DNA of 52,999 nt from Bacteroidia bacterium (GTDB taxonomy: Bacteria > Bacteroidota > Bacteroidia > Chitinophagales > Chitinophagaceae): positions 1-52,999 of the forward strand of contig JAUIBA010000028.1 in NCBI GenBank assembly GCA_030427635.1, given 5' to 3'. The notes beneath the pieces were generated by a model that saw only the letters and a program-made list of their open reading frames with translations, was not told the origin of the DNA and searched no databases. The position numbers and the translations under genes are program-made. Of the stretch, positions 18,003 to 27,229 are shown one piece after another. Every line of letters starts with the position of its first letter. The first letter of the stretch is position 1.

Positions 18003-19889
18003 TTAGTTCTGCATCTTGGCAGTAGTGGACACGCTGGTCTTTCCGGATGGCGTAACAACAATTGTTTTCAGTGTAACAGTGGAGCCTTCAGGAATCTTAA
18101 ACTCCAGCGGTGCGCTGTATATGAGGTCTGTAGCGGAAGGCTCTGTACCATCTATGGTGTAATGAACCTTTGCTCCTTCTACAGATGGCTCCAGCACTAC
18201 GGTGAACTTGCTACCCTTCATAGTGGTATCGACCGCACCTATAGCTACCGGCACCCTGTAGTTATAACCCAGATTGTCCAGCAGCGCCAACTGATGCGGC
18301 AGTCTGTCATTGGCAAAATCTTTATAGTCCCTTATCTGTGTGGGTGTCCATCCTGTCTCAGCCATAGCCAGCATGCGGGGCAGCAGCATATATTCTACCT
18401 TACCCGGTGTAGCTATATATTCCGTCCAGAGGTTGGCCTGCACGCCTATTATATGCTTCTGCTGAGCCTTGTTAAGTACCGATGGTACCGGCTCGTAATT
18501 ATAGGTTTTATCCAGCGGAGCAAAACCACCTATACTTAGTGGCTCCTGCGGAGACTTGCTCTGCACATGGTCAAAGTACATGCCACCACTGCCGGGGGTC
18601 ATAATCACATCATGCCCCAGCTGAGCTGCAGCAATACCACCTTTTGTGCCACGCCAACTCATCACTACCGCCCCCTCGGCAAGGCCGCCTTCCAGTATCT
18701 CATCCCAGCCTATTACCTGCCGCTGCTGCGACTGTACATGTTTGGCGATTCGGGATACAAAATAGCTTTGTAATCCCTCCTCATTCATCAGCTTTTTCTC
18801 AGCTATAATATCGCGGCATACCTGTGAGCGCTTCCACGCTACTTTACTGCACTCATCACCACCTATATGAATGTACTTAGAAGGGAACATATCCATTACC
18901 TCATTCAGTACCTCAAACAATACTTTAAATGTCTCTTCTGTAGGGCATACGAAGTCGTCATATACGCCCCACTTCTCCCCTACCTGATAAGTTTTGCTTT
19001 TATCACAACTCAGTTCAGGATAGGCAGCTATCATAGCCATTGTATGCCCTGGCAGGTCTATCTCCGGTATTACGTTTATGTAACGGGCCGCTGCATAATT
19101 CACTATTTCATACACCTCTTCCTGAGTATAGAAGCCTCCGTACGGTGTATTATCAAACATTCCTGTAGCGGTAGGTCCTGACTCCCGGCCCACACGTGTC
19201 TGCGCCCTTTTACTGCCTACCTCTGTGAGTTTAGGGTATTTCTTTATTTCTACACGCCAGCCCTGGTCATCTGTCAGGTGCCAGTGAAAATTATTGAGCT
19301 TGTACATAGCCATTACGTCTATGTACTTTTTGATGAACGCTACATCAAAAAAGTGTCTTGCTACGTCCAGGTGCATGCCACGGTATGGGAAGCGCGGAAA
19401 GTCTCTTACTTTCCCACATGGTATTGTAGCATATCCTTTTGAGCCGGGCTCTATAAGCTGAATGAGCGTCTGTATACCATAGAACATTCCGGCACCATGC
19501 CCCCTCAGTTCTATACCATCACCATCAATATTGAGTTCATAACCTTCAGGGCGCATTTCATCACTGAAGGTCATGTTGAGGTACACAGTATTGGTAAGTG
19601 ACATTCTCTTTTTGTCTACCGTACTCATATCGGTAACAGAAGTAGCAAGCCCGGCCTTTCTCAGGTATTCTTTAAAAAACTTTATTGCCTTATGATTGGG
19701 AGAATCAACAAGCACTATTGTCTCAGGAGTAAACTTAAACGCTCCTTTCCCTTTTGAGACCGATACCGGTGCAGGAACAATACCCATATTAGGGTCGCTC
19801 TTCTGTGCCAGAACCGGATGAGAAGCGCCAAGAGCCAGTAACACCAATACAGTATTTATCTTCTGATTCAATGATTTTATTCTTCTCAT
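18003..19889 (-). CDS. Beta-N-acetylhexosaminidase, GH20
   Basis: A 628-residue exported glycosidase that removes terminal beta-linked GlcNAc or GalNAc from chitin oligomers, peptidoglycan fragments or glycans. Visible in order: signal peptide (cut near HPVLAQ), GH20b N-terminal domain (about 35-165), and the catalytic TIM barrel with YRGMHLDVARHF, FHWHLTDDQGWR, IPEIDLPGH and the catalytic Asp345-Glu346 pair in HIGGDEC. A C-terminal Ig-like domain with HYTIDGTEPS follows. Substrate-assisted catalysis is established for the family. Two copies of cacaggtgtgta upstream may control expression. It is a single-gene unit, converging on the terminator at 17945-17971. Confidence 0.95.
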   Translation of the reverse strand: MRRIKSLNQKINTVLVLLALGASHPVLAQKSDPNMGIVPAPVSVSKGKGAFKFTPETIVLVDSPNHKAIKFFKEYLRKAGLATSVTDMSTVDKKRMSLTNTVYLNMTFSDEMRPEGYELNIDGDGIELRGHGAGMFYGIQTLIQLIEPGSKGYATIPCGKVRDFPRFPYRGMHLDVARHFFDVAFIKKYIDVMAMYKLNNFHWHLTDDQGWRVEIKKYPKLTEVGSKRAQTRVGRESGPTATGMFDNTPYGGFYTQEEVYEIVNYAAARYINVIPEIDLPGHTMAMIAAYPELSCDKSKTYQVGEKWGVYDDFVCPTEETFKVLFEVLNEVMDMFPSKYIHIGGDECSKVAWKRSQVCRDIIAEKKLMNEEGLQSYFVSRIAKHVQSQQRQVIGWDEILEGGLAEGAVVMSWRGTKGGIAAAQLGHDVIMTPGSGGMYFDHVQSKSPQEPLSIGGFAPLDKTYNYEPVPSVLNKAQQKHIIGVQANLWTEYIATPGKVEYMLLPRMLAMAETGWTPTQIRDYKDFANDRLPHQLALLDNLGYNYRVPVAIGAVDTTMKGSKFTVVLEPSVEGAKVHYTIDGTEPSATDLIYSAPLEFKIPEGSTVTLKTIVVTPSGKTSVSTTAKMQN

Positions 19890-19951
19890 TATTCTGTGTT
19901 TTTATTTATAAATGAACAGATGGCATCTCCGGTTGCCATATAACACAACAG

Positions 19952-20020
19952 CACACCTCACAGGTGTGTAAAGTAACTGATTTTAATTCAAAGCAACGGG
20001 GTCTGCTACACAGGTGTGTA
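19952..20020. promoter_or_regulatory. Twin 12-bp motif upstream of the GH20 gene
   Basis: cacaggtgtgta occurs at 19959-19970 and again at 20009-20020, exactly 50 bp apart. The first copy is part of a dyad, cacacct-cac-aggtgtg (19952-19968). The spacing is near five helical turns, and the site lies 60-130 bp upstream of the leftward hexosaminidase start. This fits operator sites for an unknown regulator, but I cannot name one. Confidence 0.35.
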
Positions 20021-20052
20021 TCTGATATGCATGAATGCAAACCTACCTGCAA

Positions 20053-20631
20053 CTACTTAGCAAACAACATGCGGTAATCGATAGAAACCTTGCCCCGGGT
20101 AATATCATCGAGCTTTTTCTTAATAAGCCTTTTCTTGATAGGGGAAAGATAATCTATGAAGAGCTTACCTTCTATATGGTCGTACTCATGCTGGATAACA
20201 CGGGCAGCAATGCCATGAAAGCTACGCTCCTGCTCCTTAAAATGCTCATCCAGATATTTGATACGTATGTTGCTGAGCCGCTGCACATCTTCGCGTACCT
20301 TAGGTATACTCAGACAGCCCTCATTATATGGCCACATCTTACCTGTCTCATCTATCATCTGCGCATTGATGAACACCTGCTTTATACCCTCTTCATTTGG
20401 GTAACGCTCTCTGTCTTCATCATCAAAATCTTTAACCAGCTGGTCTGTATCTACAAGAAACAGGCGTATGGGCTTATTGACTTGCGGTGCGGCAATGCCT
20501 ACACCATTTGTATGATAAAGGGTTTCCCACATATCTGCAATAAGCTTCTCAAGGTCAGGCCATGAGGGTGTAATATCTTCACACACCTTACGCAATATGG
20601 GATTGCCATAGGCTACAACAGGTAATACCAT
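20053..20631 (-). CDS. def: Peptide deformylase
   Basis: Removes the N-formyl group from the initiator Met of nascent proteins, an essential cytoplasmic metalloenzyme. The 192-residue length is normal. All three motifs are present: GVGIAAPQ (43-50), EGCLS with metal ligand Cys106, and QHEYDHIEG with ligands His148 and His152 and catalytic Glu149. The start MVLPVVAYGNPILR is typical. A -7 element lies 20 nt upstream, so it is transcribed separately from the preceding YkuK-like gene. Confidence 0.97.
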   Translation of the reverse strand: MVLPVVAYGNPILRKVCEDITPSWPDLEKLIADMWETLYHTNGVGIAAPQVNKPIRLFLVDTDQLVKDFDDEDRERYPNEEGIKQVFINAQMIDETGKMWPYNEGCLSIPKVREDVQRLSNIRIKYLDEHFKEQERSFHGIAARVIQHEYDHIEGKLFIDYLSPIKKRLIKKKLDDITRGKVSIDYRMLFAK

Positions 20632-20651
20632 CAGAATTTTTAATTAGCCTG

Positions 20652-20659
20652 CAAAGGTA
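20652..20659 (-). promoter_or_regulatory. -7 element (TACCTTTG) for peptide deformylase
   Basis: An exact TAnnTTTG match on the minus strand, ending 20 nt before the def start codon. The -33 region has no clear TTG. Confidence 0.45.
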
Positions 20660-20743
20660 CGTGATTTACCCTATAGAAGAGACGGCAGGCCACAGGCTCC
20701 GGCACAGACGGAGCATCAGGTATAGCGAATAAACCGAAGAATA

Positions 20744-21217
20744 TCAGTTCACTATCTTATCGGCACAGCAGCTGCTGGCAAATGCATCTGGCTTGGCCTT
20801 AAACGCATATCCCATACCCAGAATGTAACCCATTGCCTCGCGCAATGCCTCATTACTCTTGAACTGAGGATTGGTATTGATGTCGGCATGCACCTCCATG
20901 TCTACATCATATTTATTGAACAGGTCGCAGAGGGCATAAGCCACTTCTATACTACGGGCTACCTCTACCAGCATCCGCTCCTTAATGCTATAGGACTTGG
21001 TAGTCTTATCATGACTGATGAACATAAAGCCACCACGTTTTTCCCTCAGGAATACAATAACCGTGGCAAATTCTGTTTCAGCCCCATGCACCTGCGAATC
21101 TGTACCTACACACACTTTAAGCCTGTAACCCGCCTTTGTTTCTCTCACAATTGCCTCTTCTACTGCCGACTTGATAGGCATACGGATAGCCTCACCACTA
21201 AATTTTCTCCAAAGCAT
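20744..21217 (-). CDS. YkuK-like ribonuclease-H-fold protein (DUF458)
   Basis: A 157-residue protein similar in motif order to the YkuK/DUF458 family, predicted RNase-H-like fold. Visible features: VCVGTDSQVHG with a possible metal-binding Asp, a FATVIVFLREKRGG strand pair, an SYSIKERMLVEVARSIEVAYAL helix and VHADINTNPQFKSNEAL. The family's biochemical role is not established. The frame is open to 21253, but a TAACTTTA -7 element at 21239-21246 implies transcription starts after that, so the ATG at 21215-21217 is preferred. Confidence 0.82.
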   Translation of the reverse strand: MLWRKFSGEAIRMPIKSAVEEAIVRETKAGYRLKVCVGTDSQVHGAETEFATVIVFLREKRGGFMFISHDKTTKSYSIKERMLVEVARSIEVAYALCDLFNKYDVDMEVHADINTNPQFKSNEALREAMGYILGMGYAFKAKPDAFASSCCADKIVN

Positions 21218-21238
21218 CTTTAGTAATTTTTGTAATAC

Positions 21239-21246
21239 TAAAGTTA
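21239..21246 (-). promoter_or_regulatory. -7-like element (TAACTTTA) for the YkuK-like gene
   Basis: A seven-of-eight match to TAnnTTTG on the minus strand, 22 nt upstream of the chosen start. It decides the start codon choice for this gene. Confidence 0.35.
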
Positions 21247-21337
21247 CCCACAATTATATTTAGAAAATATTATTTAAATATAACCACAATGTGAAATGCA
21301 CATGTTATTAACAGTTTTCATTCAATAATTCACACAT

Positions 21338-21363
21338 AAAAAAGGCATATCAACCGATATGCC
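21338..21363 (-). terminator. Terminator after the flavin reductase-like gene
   Basis: Read leftward, ggcatatc-N4-gatatgcc (21344-21363) is followed by a run of six T, a classical intrinsic terminator 37 nt beyond the stop codon of the leftward gene. Confidence 0.8.
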
Positions 21364-21399
21364 CTTCAAATAACAAATATTCCACTATCGTATGCACAC

Positions 21400-22275
21400 T
21401 TACACAGCCAGCAGTGCCTGCCAAGCTTTTTCTACATCGCCACCTTCAATGAGCGTTTTTGCATAACGGTGCAACCCCTCTACCCGGGCGGCCTCATCAT
21501 TCTTGTACATATCATTGAGCGCAGTTATGCGCTTGTCGCTTACGGGCAGTCTTTCCGGTATTGCAGTGCTGTTACCCAGTATTCCCAGGTCATTCCCTGT
21601 AAGTATGCTGCTCTTACGCACATGTTCCGGCAGGGCATCTATACCTATACCCAGACTGGTATTGGGTTTAGGCACCTCAAAAACTGCATCGCCCGATGCG
21701 CGGCAATAATAATTTCCCCCCATACGTGCCACGAGGTCTATTTTATGCGGGTCTATATTGCCTTCCTCATTAAGTACATCATCATTAATGTGCATGCATA
21801 CTACTTCGCATATCACCAGATTCCCTGCACCTCCTTCATCCCCGGTCTCTATCACGTTCAGCACTTTACATTCCAGCTGAACGGGAGACTCCTTTACCCT
21901 GAATGGTTTCACCATATCGGAAGGAACAGGAGTAAAACCTGCTTTCACAAACTCATCTACCCCACGCGGGTATTCACAACTGGCCAGACTGGACTGCTGC
22001 ACCATACTATAGCTTACCACATTAATCACCACCTGCTGAGTAGCCATTATGTTTTCCAGAGTATGCTTTATGGTATTGTCCCGTACACGGCGGGCAGGCG
22101 AAAATATCAGTATGGGTGGCTTTGCGCCAAACACATTAAAAAAACTAAATGGCGACAGATTAGAATTGCCATCGGCATCAATAGTACTGGCAAAGCATAT
22201 AGGACGCGGCGATACACTTCCCAGCAACAGACTGTGCAGCTTTGCGGTCTTTACCTCTCCCGGAATAATTTTCAT
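21400..22275 (-). CDS. Flavin reductase-like (FMN-binding split-barrel) protein
   Basis: A 291-residue member of the flavin-reductase-domain family. The N-terminal domain has the FMN-binding pattern VSPRPICFASTIDADGNSNLSPFSFFNVFGAKPP, followed by NVVSYSMVQQSS and the ESPVQLECKV segment. Members bind FMN non-covalently and reduce flavins or act as oxidoreductases of unknown substrate. The last 80 or so residues (PERLPVSDKRITALND onward) are a helical tail seen in Bacteroidota homologues. Monocistronic, with a terminator downstream. Confidence 0.88.
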   Translation of the reverse strand: MKIIPGEVKTAKLHSLLLGSVSPRPICFASTIDADGNSNLSPFSFFNVFGAKPPILIFSPARRVRDNTIKHTLENIMATQQVVINVVSYSMVQQSSLASCEYPRGVDEFVKAGFTPVPSDMVKPFRVKESPVQLECKVLNVIETGDEGGAGNLVICEVVCMHINDDVLNEEGNIDPHKIDLVARMGGNYYCRASGDAVFEVPKPNTSLGIGIDALPEHVRKSSILTGNDLGILGNSTAIPERLPVSDKRITALNDMYKNDEAARVEGLHRYAKTLIEGGDVEKAWQALLAV

Positions 22276-22567
22276 TTTTCGTTACTGTTTAATGGTAGAA
22301 CAACGTACTGTCTGAAGGCGTAAATATAATACAAGTAGCAGTGAAAACAGATGTGACAAATACCCTTGCAAACAGTGGTTGTAACCAGGCCGGAAAGAGC
22401 AGGATGAACAATATGGCAATTGATAACATAAATATTACTTTAACTGAATATTCAAAACAAGAGGTATAAGACGCATTTATTTTCGAAACAAGCACACTTT
22501 TCACCTGTTTTTACCGTCTTTAATGTAGAAATACATTAAATTTACTATCTGATATAACCGAAACTTG
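22276..22567. other. 292-bp divergent intergenic region
   Basis: No convincing gene; a 71-residue leftward frame here is hydrophobic but lacks support. TATATTTA on the minus strand (22321-22328) and a TAAATTTA-like element upstream of the plus-strand gene are weak promoter candidates. Confidence 0.4.
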
Positions 22568-25500
22568 ATGAGGAAGCATTATATACTTTTATACTGCTTA
22601 TTCTTCTCTCTATTGCCCGATGCCATGTCCCAATCCGCTCCCACAGAGTTTGTTGAGAATAAAGGCCAGTGGGGAGAATGGATAAAATATAAAGCTAAAA
22701 CCATAGCCGGCGAGCTGGACCTGGAGGCTGATGGTTTCCGCTATATACTGGCGGATGCCGCAAATACAGAACGACTCGATTCCTTTCATCACGGCAGCCT
22801 TACCGAAAAACCTGTGATGAAGTTCCATGTGTACAAAATGACACTGGAAGGTGCTAACCCCCAAGTGAACATTAACGGTATAAAACAACAGAAAAACTAT
22901 TATAACTACTTTCTGGGAAACAACCCTGAGAAGTGGAAAACCGGCATACACCCCTATCTGGGCCTGGAGTATAATAATGTCTATGATAAAGTAGATATGC
23001 ATGTATCGTCAGAAGGCACGGCGCTGGTATATGAGTTTTTTGTAAAGCCGGGAGGTGATGCCAACCGCATAAAGCTCCGTTTTGACGGACAGGATGATAT
23101 ATCGGTAAACCGCAAAGGAAATCTGATAATCACTACATCAGTAGGTACTGTGGGCGAGGTAAAACCCTATGTATACCAGTACATAAACGATGTAAAGACT
23201 GAAGTAGCATGTAACTATCACCTGGAAGGAAATGTCATCACATTTGACATGCCTGATGGTTATGACCACAGCCGCATGCTGATAATAGACCCTGTAACTT
23301 ACTGGGCATCTTTTACCGGCTCTACCGCTGATAACTGGGGTTTTACTGCTACCTATGACAATGCGGGCAACTTCTATATGGGGGGCATAGTAAACTGTCT
23401 TGCAGCCTCAGGCGGTGGTGCATTTCCGGTAAGCCCCGGAGCCTACCAGACCACATGGGGTGGCGGACAGGGAGTATCGGGCATACAGTTTGCATCAGAT
23501 ATTGCGATACTGAAGCTCAGCCCCGATGGCACATCGCGCATATATGCCACCTACATAGGCGGTGTAAACAATGAGCGCCCACACAGTCTGATAGTAGATG
23601 GCGCCGGCGACCTGGTAATAGCCGGACGTACCCTATCGCCCAACTATCCGGTTTCATCAGGCGCATTCCAGACAGTGAAAAATGGCGGCTGGGATATCAT
23701 AGTCACCAAAATAAACAGTACCGGCACATCGCTGGTGGCATCTACCTTCATGGGAGGCTCCGGTGATGATGGCGTGAACTTTGACTCTACAGAATACTTT
23801 TATGGCCATCTGAAGTACAATTATGGCGATGATGCCCGTAGCGAAGTACTTACAGACAATGCAGGTAATATATACGTAGCTGGCAGCACCTCATCTACCG
23901 ACTTTCCGGTAACACCTACTGCCATAGCCAGTTCACTGGCAGGATTGCAGGATGGTGTTGTATTCAAGCTGAATCCTGCCATGACATCGCTCACCTGGAG
24001 TACCTACCTGAATGGAGCATGGGACGAGGCTGGCTATGTGCTGGGCTTTAACCCATCCCAGACATCGGTATATGTGGGTGGCGGTACCAGCAGTAACAAC
24101 TTCCCGGTAACACCTGGCTGCTGGCAGACTACCTACCAGGGAGACTCTGCTGATGGCTACATACTCAAATTCAGGAACAGCCCTCCTTACAATCTACAGC
24201 GTGGCACCTATATAGGCACTTCAGGTTTTGACCAGGTATATGGCATACAGGTAGACCATTTCGGCAATGTATATGCTATGGGCCAGTCTATGGGTGGCTT
24301 ATTCCCGGTAACAGCCGGAGCATACTCTAACCCCAACTCTACCCAGTTTATCATAAAGCTGGACAGTAACCTGTCTACAAATCTCATATCTACCGTATAT
24401 GGCTCCGGCGATCCTACACATACCAATATATCGCCTGTGGCATTTCTGGTAGATACCTGTGAGAATGTTTATGTCTCGGGCTGGGGCGGCAACATAATGG
24501 GGGTAACATCGCTGGCACATACAGGCGTTACCACAGGTATGCCCGTAACAGCAGATGCCATACAGAGTACAACCGATGGATTTGACTTCTATTTTATAGT
24601 ACTGGGCCCCGGTATGACCAGCCTGCGATATGCCACATTCTACGGCCGTGTAGGTACCGGAGGATTTGGCGAGCATGTGGATGGTGGTACCAGCCGGTTT
24701 GATAAGGCAGGTGTTATATACCAGGGTATATGTGCCAACTGTGGCGCGGGCGGCGCACCACCCTTCCCCACTACACCAGGAGTATGGGCTACCAGCATGC
24801 CTAGCCCTAATTGTAACCAGGCGGGTCTGAAAATAGCATTCAACATAGGACCTGTAAATGTGAACATTGATGCAGGCCCCAGCACCAGTGGCTGCGCCCC
24901 GCTTACCGTAAACTTCTTCAACTCTACAACTAACGGCCTTACCTTCCTGTGGAACTTTGGGGATGGAAGTCCTACAGTAACCTCTTTTGCCCCTACGCAC
25001 GTATTTACTGCCGGTGGCACCTATACGGTGACACTGACATCTACCAATGCCAGCGCATGCTTTAAAACAGAGGATACTGCCTACCTGGTAATACATGTAG
25101 ACACAAACATCATTACACCTGACTTTAATTATGTGATTACAGATAGCTGTGATCCGTTCATTGTCACGTTTACCAATACATCTACGACAAACATAACTAC
25201 CGGTGCCCCCACGTATACATGGCTGTTTGGCGATGGTAATTCCTACTCAGGAGTGACACCACCACCACATAACTATCCCGATACGGGCACCTATACCGTG
25301 ACACTGATAATGGAGCATCCTGATGCCTGCAAAACACCAGATACGGTACAGAAACAACTACATATACATTATGAGCGGGTATCCGCCACCTTTACCATGC
25401 CCGACTCTGTATGCCTGGGGGCCTGGGTTCCCATTACAGGTGGCGCCACAAATGCTACTACCATTACCTGGGACTTTGGGGATGGCAACACCAGCAGCGT

Positions 25501-26134
25501 GCCCACCCCCACGCACCTGTACACGGCCGTAGGTACCTATACCGTGACGCTTATAGCAGAGAACCCCGGGGCATGTAACGTGGCCGACACCGTAGTACAT
25601 ATCATAACTGTATTATCGGCTCCGATAGCCAATTTTACATTTGTACCTATTAAGCCGGAGGCTAATGTGCCTACGAAGTTTACCAACAAATCAATAAATG
25701 CTACCCGCTACTACTGGGACTTTGGAGATAGTACCAACACTACAGACGAAAATCCTACGCACCAGTATAACCGAACAGGGAACTATAAAGTATGCCTTAC
25801 GGCATGGAACAGCAGCAACTGTCCCTCTATAGCCTGTAAGGATGTTCCTGCCGAAGTGATGCCGCTTATAGGGCTGCCTACAGGATTCAGCCCCAACGGA
25901 GATGGAGAGAACGACATACTATATGTGCGGGGAGCTGCCATAAAAGAAATGCACCTGATGATATACAACAGGTGGGGACAGCTGGTGTTTGAATCCAACA
26001 GTCTGGATGTAGGCTGGGATGGTACCTTTGGCGGACAGCCACAACCTATGGAAGCATACGGATATGTACTTAATGCCAGCTTCATAGACGGGACGCGCAG
26101 ATTGTTAAAAGGAAATGTTACGCTGATAAGATGA
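22568..26134 (+). CDS. Secreted SBBP/PKD protein with gliding-motility-type (type B) T9SS C-terminus
   Basis: A 1188-residue exported protein. The signal peptide ends near PDAMSQ. An N-terminal domain (TEFVENKGQWGEWIKYKA to about 240) of the DUF7948 kind precedes SBBP beta-propeller repeats with ATYIGG and GNIYVAGSTSSTDFPVT-like blades. Four PKD-like domains follow (TFLWNFGDGSP, YTWLFGDGNSY, ITWDFGDGNTS, YYWDFGDSTNT). The last 90 residues are a CHU_C or gliding-motility-associated domain (PTGFSPNGDGENDILYV, IYNRWGQLVFES, GWDGTFGGQ, AYGYVLNA), the type B T9SS signal. Type B cargo such as SprB depends on a PorP/SprF partner, and exactly such a gene overlaps its stop codon. ATG at 22568 is chosen over the adjacent TTG at 22565. 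Confidence 0.93.
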   Translation: MRKHYILLYCLFFSLLPDAMSQSAPTEFVENKGQWGEWIKYKAKTIAGELDLEADGFRYILADAANTERLDSFHHGSLTEKPVMKFHVYKMTLEGANPQVNINGIKQQKNYYNYFLGNNPEKWKTGIHPYLGLEYNNVYDKVDMHVSSEGTALVYEFFVKPGGDANRIKLRFDGQDDISVNRKGNLIITTSVGTVGEVKPYVYQYINDVKTEVACNYHLEGNVITFDMPDGYDHSRMLIIDPVTYWASFTGSTADNWGFTATYDNAGNFYMGGIVNCLAASGGGAFPVSPGAYQTTWGGGQGVSGIQFASDIAILKLSPDGTSRIYATYIGGVNNERPHSLIVDGAGDLVIAGRTLSPNYPVSSGAFQTVKNGGWDIIVTKINSTGTSLVASTFMGGSGDDGVNFDSTEYFYGHLKYNYGDDARSEVLTDNAGNIYVAGSTSSTDFPVTPTAIASSLAGLQDGVVFKLNPAMTSLTWSTYLNGAWDEAGYVLGFNPSQTSVYVGGGTSSNNFPVTPGCWQTTYQGDSADGYILKFRNSPPYNLQRGTYIGTSGFDQVYGIQVDHFGNVYAMGQSMGGLFPVTAGAYSNPNSTQFIIKLDSNLSTNLISTVYGSGDPTHTNISPVAFLVDTCENVYVSGWGGNIMGVTSLAHTGVTTGMPVTADAIQSTTDGFDFYFIVLGPGMTSLRYATFYGRVGTGGFGEHVDGGTSRFDKAGVIYQGICANCGAGGAPPFPTTPGVWATSMPSPNCNQAGLKIAFNIGPVNVNIDAGPSTSGCAPLTVNFFNSTTNGLTFLWNFGDGSPTVTSFAPTHVFTAGGTYTVTLTSTNASACFKTEDTAYLVIHVDTNIITPDFNYVITDSCDPFIVTFTNTSTTNITTGAPTYTWLFGDGNSYSGVTPPPHNYPDTGTYTVTLIMEHPDACKTPDTVQKQLHIHYERVSATFTMPDSVCLGAWVPITGGATNATTITWDFGDGNTSSVPTPTHLYTAVGTYTVTLIAENPGACNVADTVVHIITVLSAPIANFTFVPIKPEANVPTKFTNKSINATRYYWDFGDSTNTTDENPTHQYNRTGNYKVCLTAWNSSNCPSIACKDVPAEVMPLIGLPTGFSPNGDGENDILYVRGAAIKEMHLMIYNRWGQLVFESNSLDVGWDGTFGGQPQPMEAYGYVLNASFIDGTRRLLKGNVTLIR

Positions 26135-27171
26135 TAAGAAAGGCCATACTGACCACCCTGACAGCGACGACCATCAGCGCTGCTACTGAGGCACAGAGCA
26201 TACATCTGTCCCAGTACTATAATGCACCTATGCTGATAACGCCCGCCAATACCGGCCTTATGCCCGACAACGATTTCAGACTGGGCCTTAACTACCGTAA
26301 CCAGTGGTCGGCATTGCCGGTACCATACAATACATTTTCCGGCTGGGGCGATTTGAAAATAGGTGGCAATAAAGAAAATGACCATAACAACTGGCTGGGG
26401 CTGGGACTGGTGATATACTCTGACAAGGCTGGTGATGGCCAGCTGGCACTGACACAGATACAGGGCAGCATTGCCTATCACCTGCAGATGAGTACTAAAT
26501 CCATGCTATCAGTAGGTGGCTCAGCAGCTACCGTAAGACGTAGTCTGGACTTTAACAGACTGATATTTGACCGGCAGTGGGATGGGCTATCCTTCAATAC
26601 CGGCTATGCTACAGGAGAGCCGGGAGGAGTACTGCGCGACAGCTATTATACCGTAGCGGCCGGTATCAATTTTGCCTACTTCCCCAGCGAGAACCTCTAT
26701 GTGAAAATAGGTGGTGGCGCCACCAATATTAATAAGCCACTGGAAAGCTTCTATAATAATAACACTGATGCCAACGTTATAAAATTACGTCCCAGCGCTA
26801 CGATAGATGTGCTGGCACGCACGGGGCCTATCTTCATTATCAACCCATCGGCCTACTATACCACCCAGAGTGGCGCTGCTGAAATAGTAGCAGGTACGCT
26901 GATACGCACAGTACTGAGTGGCAGCAGTAACGGCACTCCGGTTCAGTTTATATTCGGTGGTTTCTACCGGGTAGGCGATGCCGGCATAGGAGCTGTAGGG
27001 CTGCAGGTAGGGGACATACAGTTCATGACCAGCTACGACATGACATTTTCAGGTCTGTCGCCTTATAACAACTCCTATGGCGCACTGGAGTTTTCCCTTA
27101 TATACCAGGGACAATACGGGCGCAATAAGGGCAATGTAAAGAGCAGTTATACCTGTCCCCGGTTCAACTAA
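26131..27171 (+). CDS. PorP/SprF-family outer-membrane protein
   Basis: A 346-residue outer-membrane beta-barrel-type protein. The signal peptide ends near ATEAQS, and the family start IHLSQYYNAPMLITPANTGL is obvious. It continues with alternating amphipathic strands such as NYRNQWSALPVPYNTFSG and LGLGLVIYSDKAGDGQL. The C-terminus reads GALEFSLIY. SprF of Flavobacterium johnsoniae is needed for surface delivery of SprB, so this protein probably anchors or exports the upstream type B protein. It overlaps that gene by 4 bp (ATGA). A 17-bp perfect hairpin follows. Confidence 0.94.
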   Translation: MIRKAILTTLTATTISAATEAQSIHLSQYYNAPMLITPANTGLMPDNDFRLGLNYRNQWSALPVPYNTFSGWGDLKIGGNKENDHNNWLGLGLVIYSDKAGDGQLALTQIQGSIAYHLQMSTKSMLSVGGSAATVRRSLDFNRLIFDRQWDGLSFNTGYATGEPGGVLRDSYYTVAAGINFAYFPSENLYVKIGGGATNINKPLESFYNNNTDANVIKLRPSATIDVLARTGPIFIINPSAYYTTQSGAAEIVAGTLIRTVLSGSSNGTPVQFIFGGFYRVGDAGIGAVGLQVGDIQFMTSYDMTFSGLSPYNNSYGALEFSLIYQGQYGRNKGNVKSSYTCPRFN

Positions 27172-27175
27172 CATT

Positions 27176-27212
27176 AAAAGAGAACGCCCCGCATTGCGGG
27201 GCGTTCTCTTTT
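27176..27212. terminator. Strong bidirectional terminator after the PorP/SprF gene
   Basis: A perfect 17-bp stem (27176-27192 with 27196-27212) with loop att. The arm ends give A4 upstream and T4 downstream, so it works in both directions between convergent genes. Confidence 0.9.
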
Positions 27213-27229
27213 ATAACATATCTGTATTA

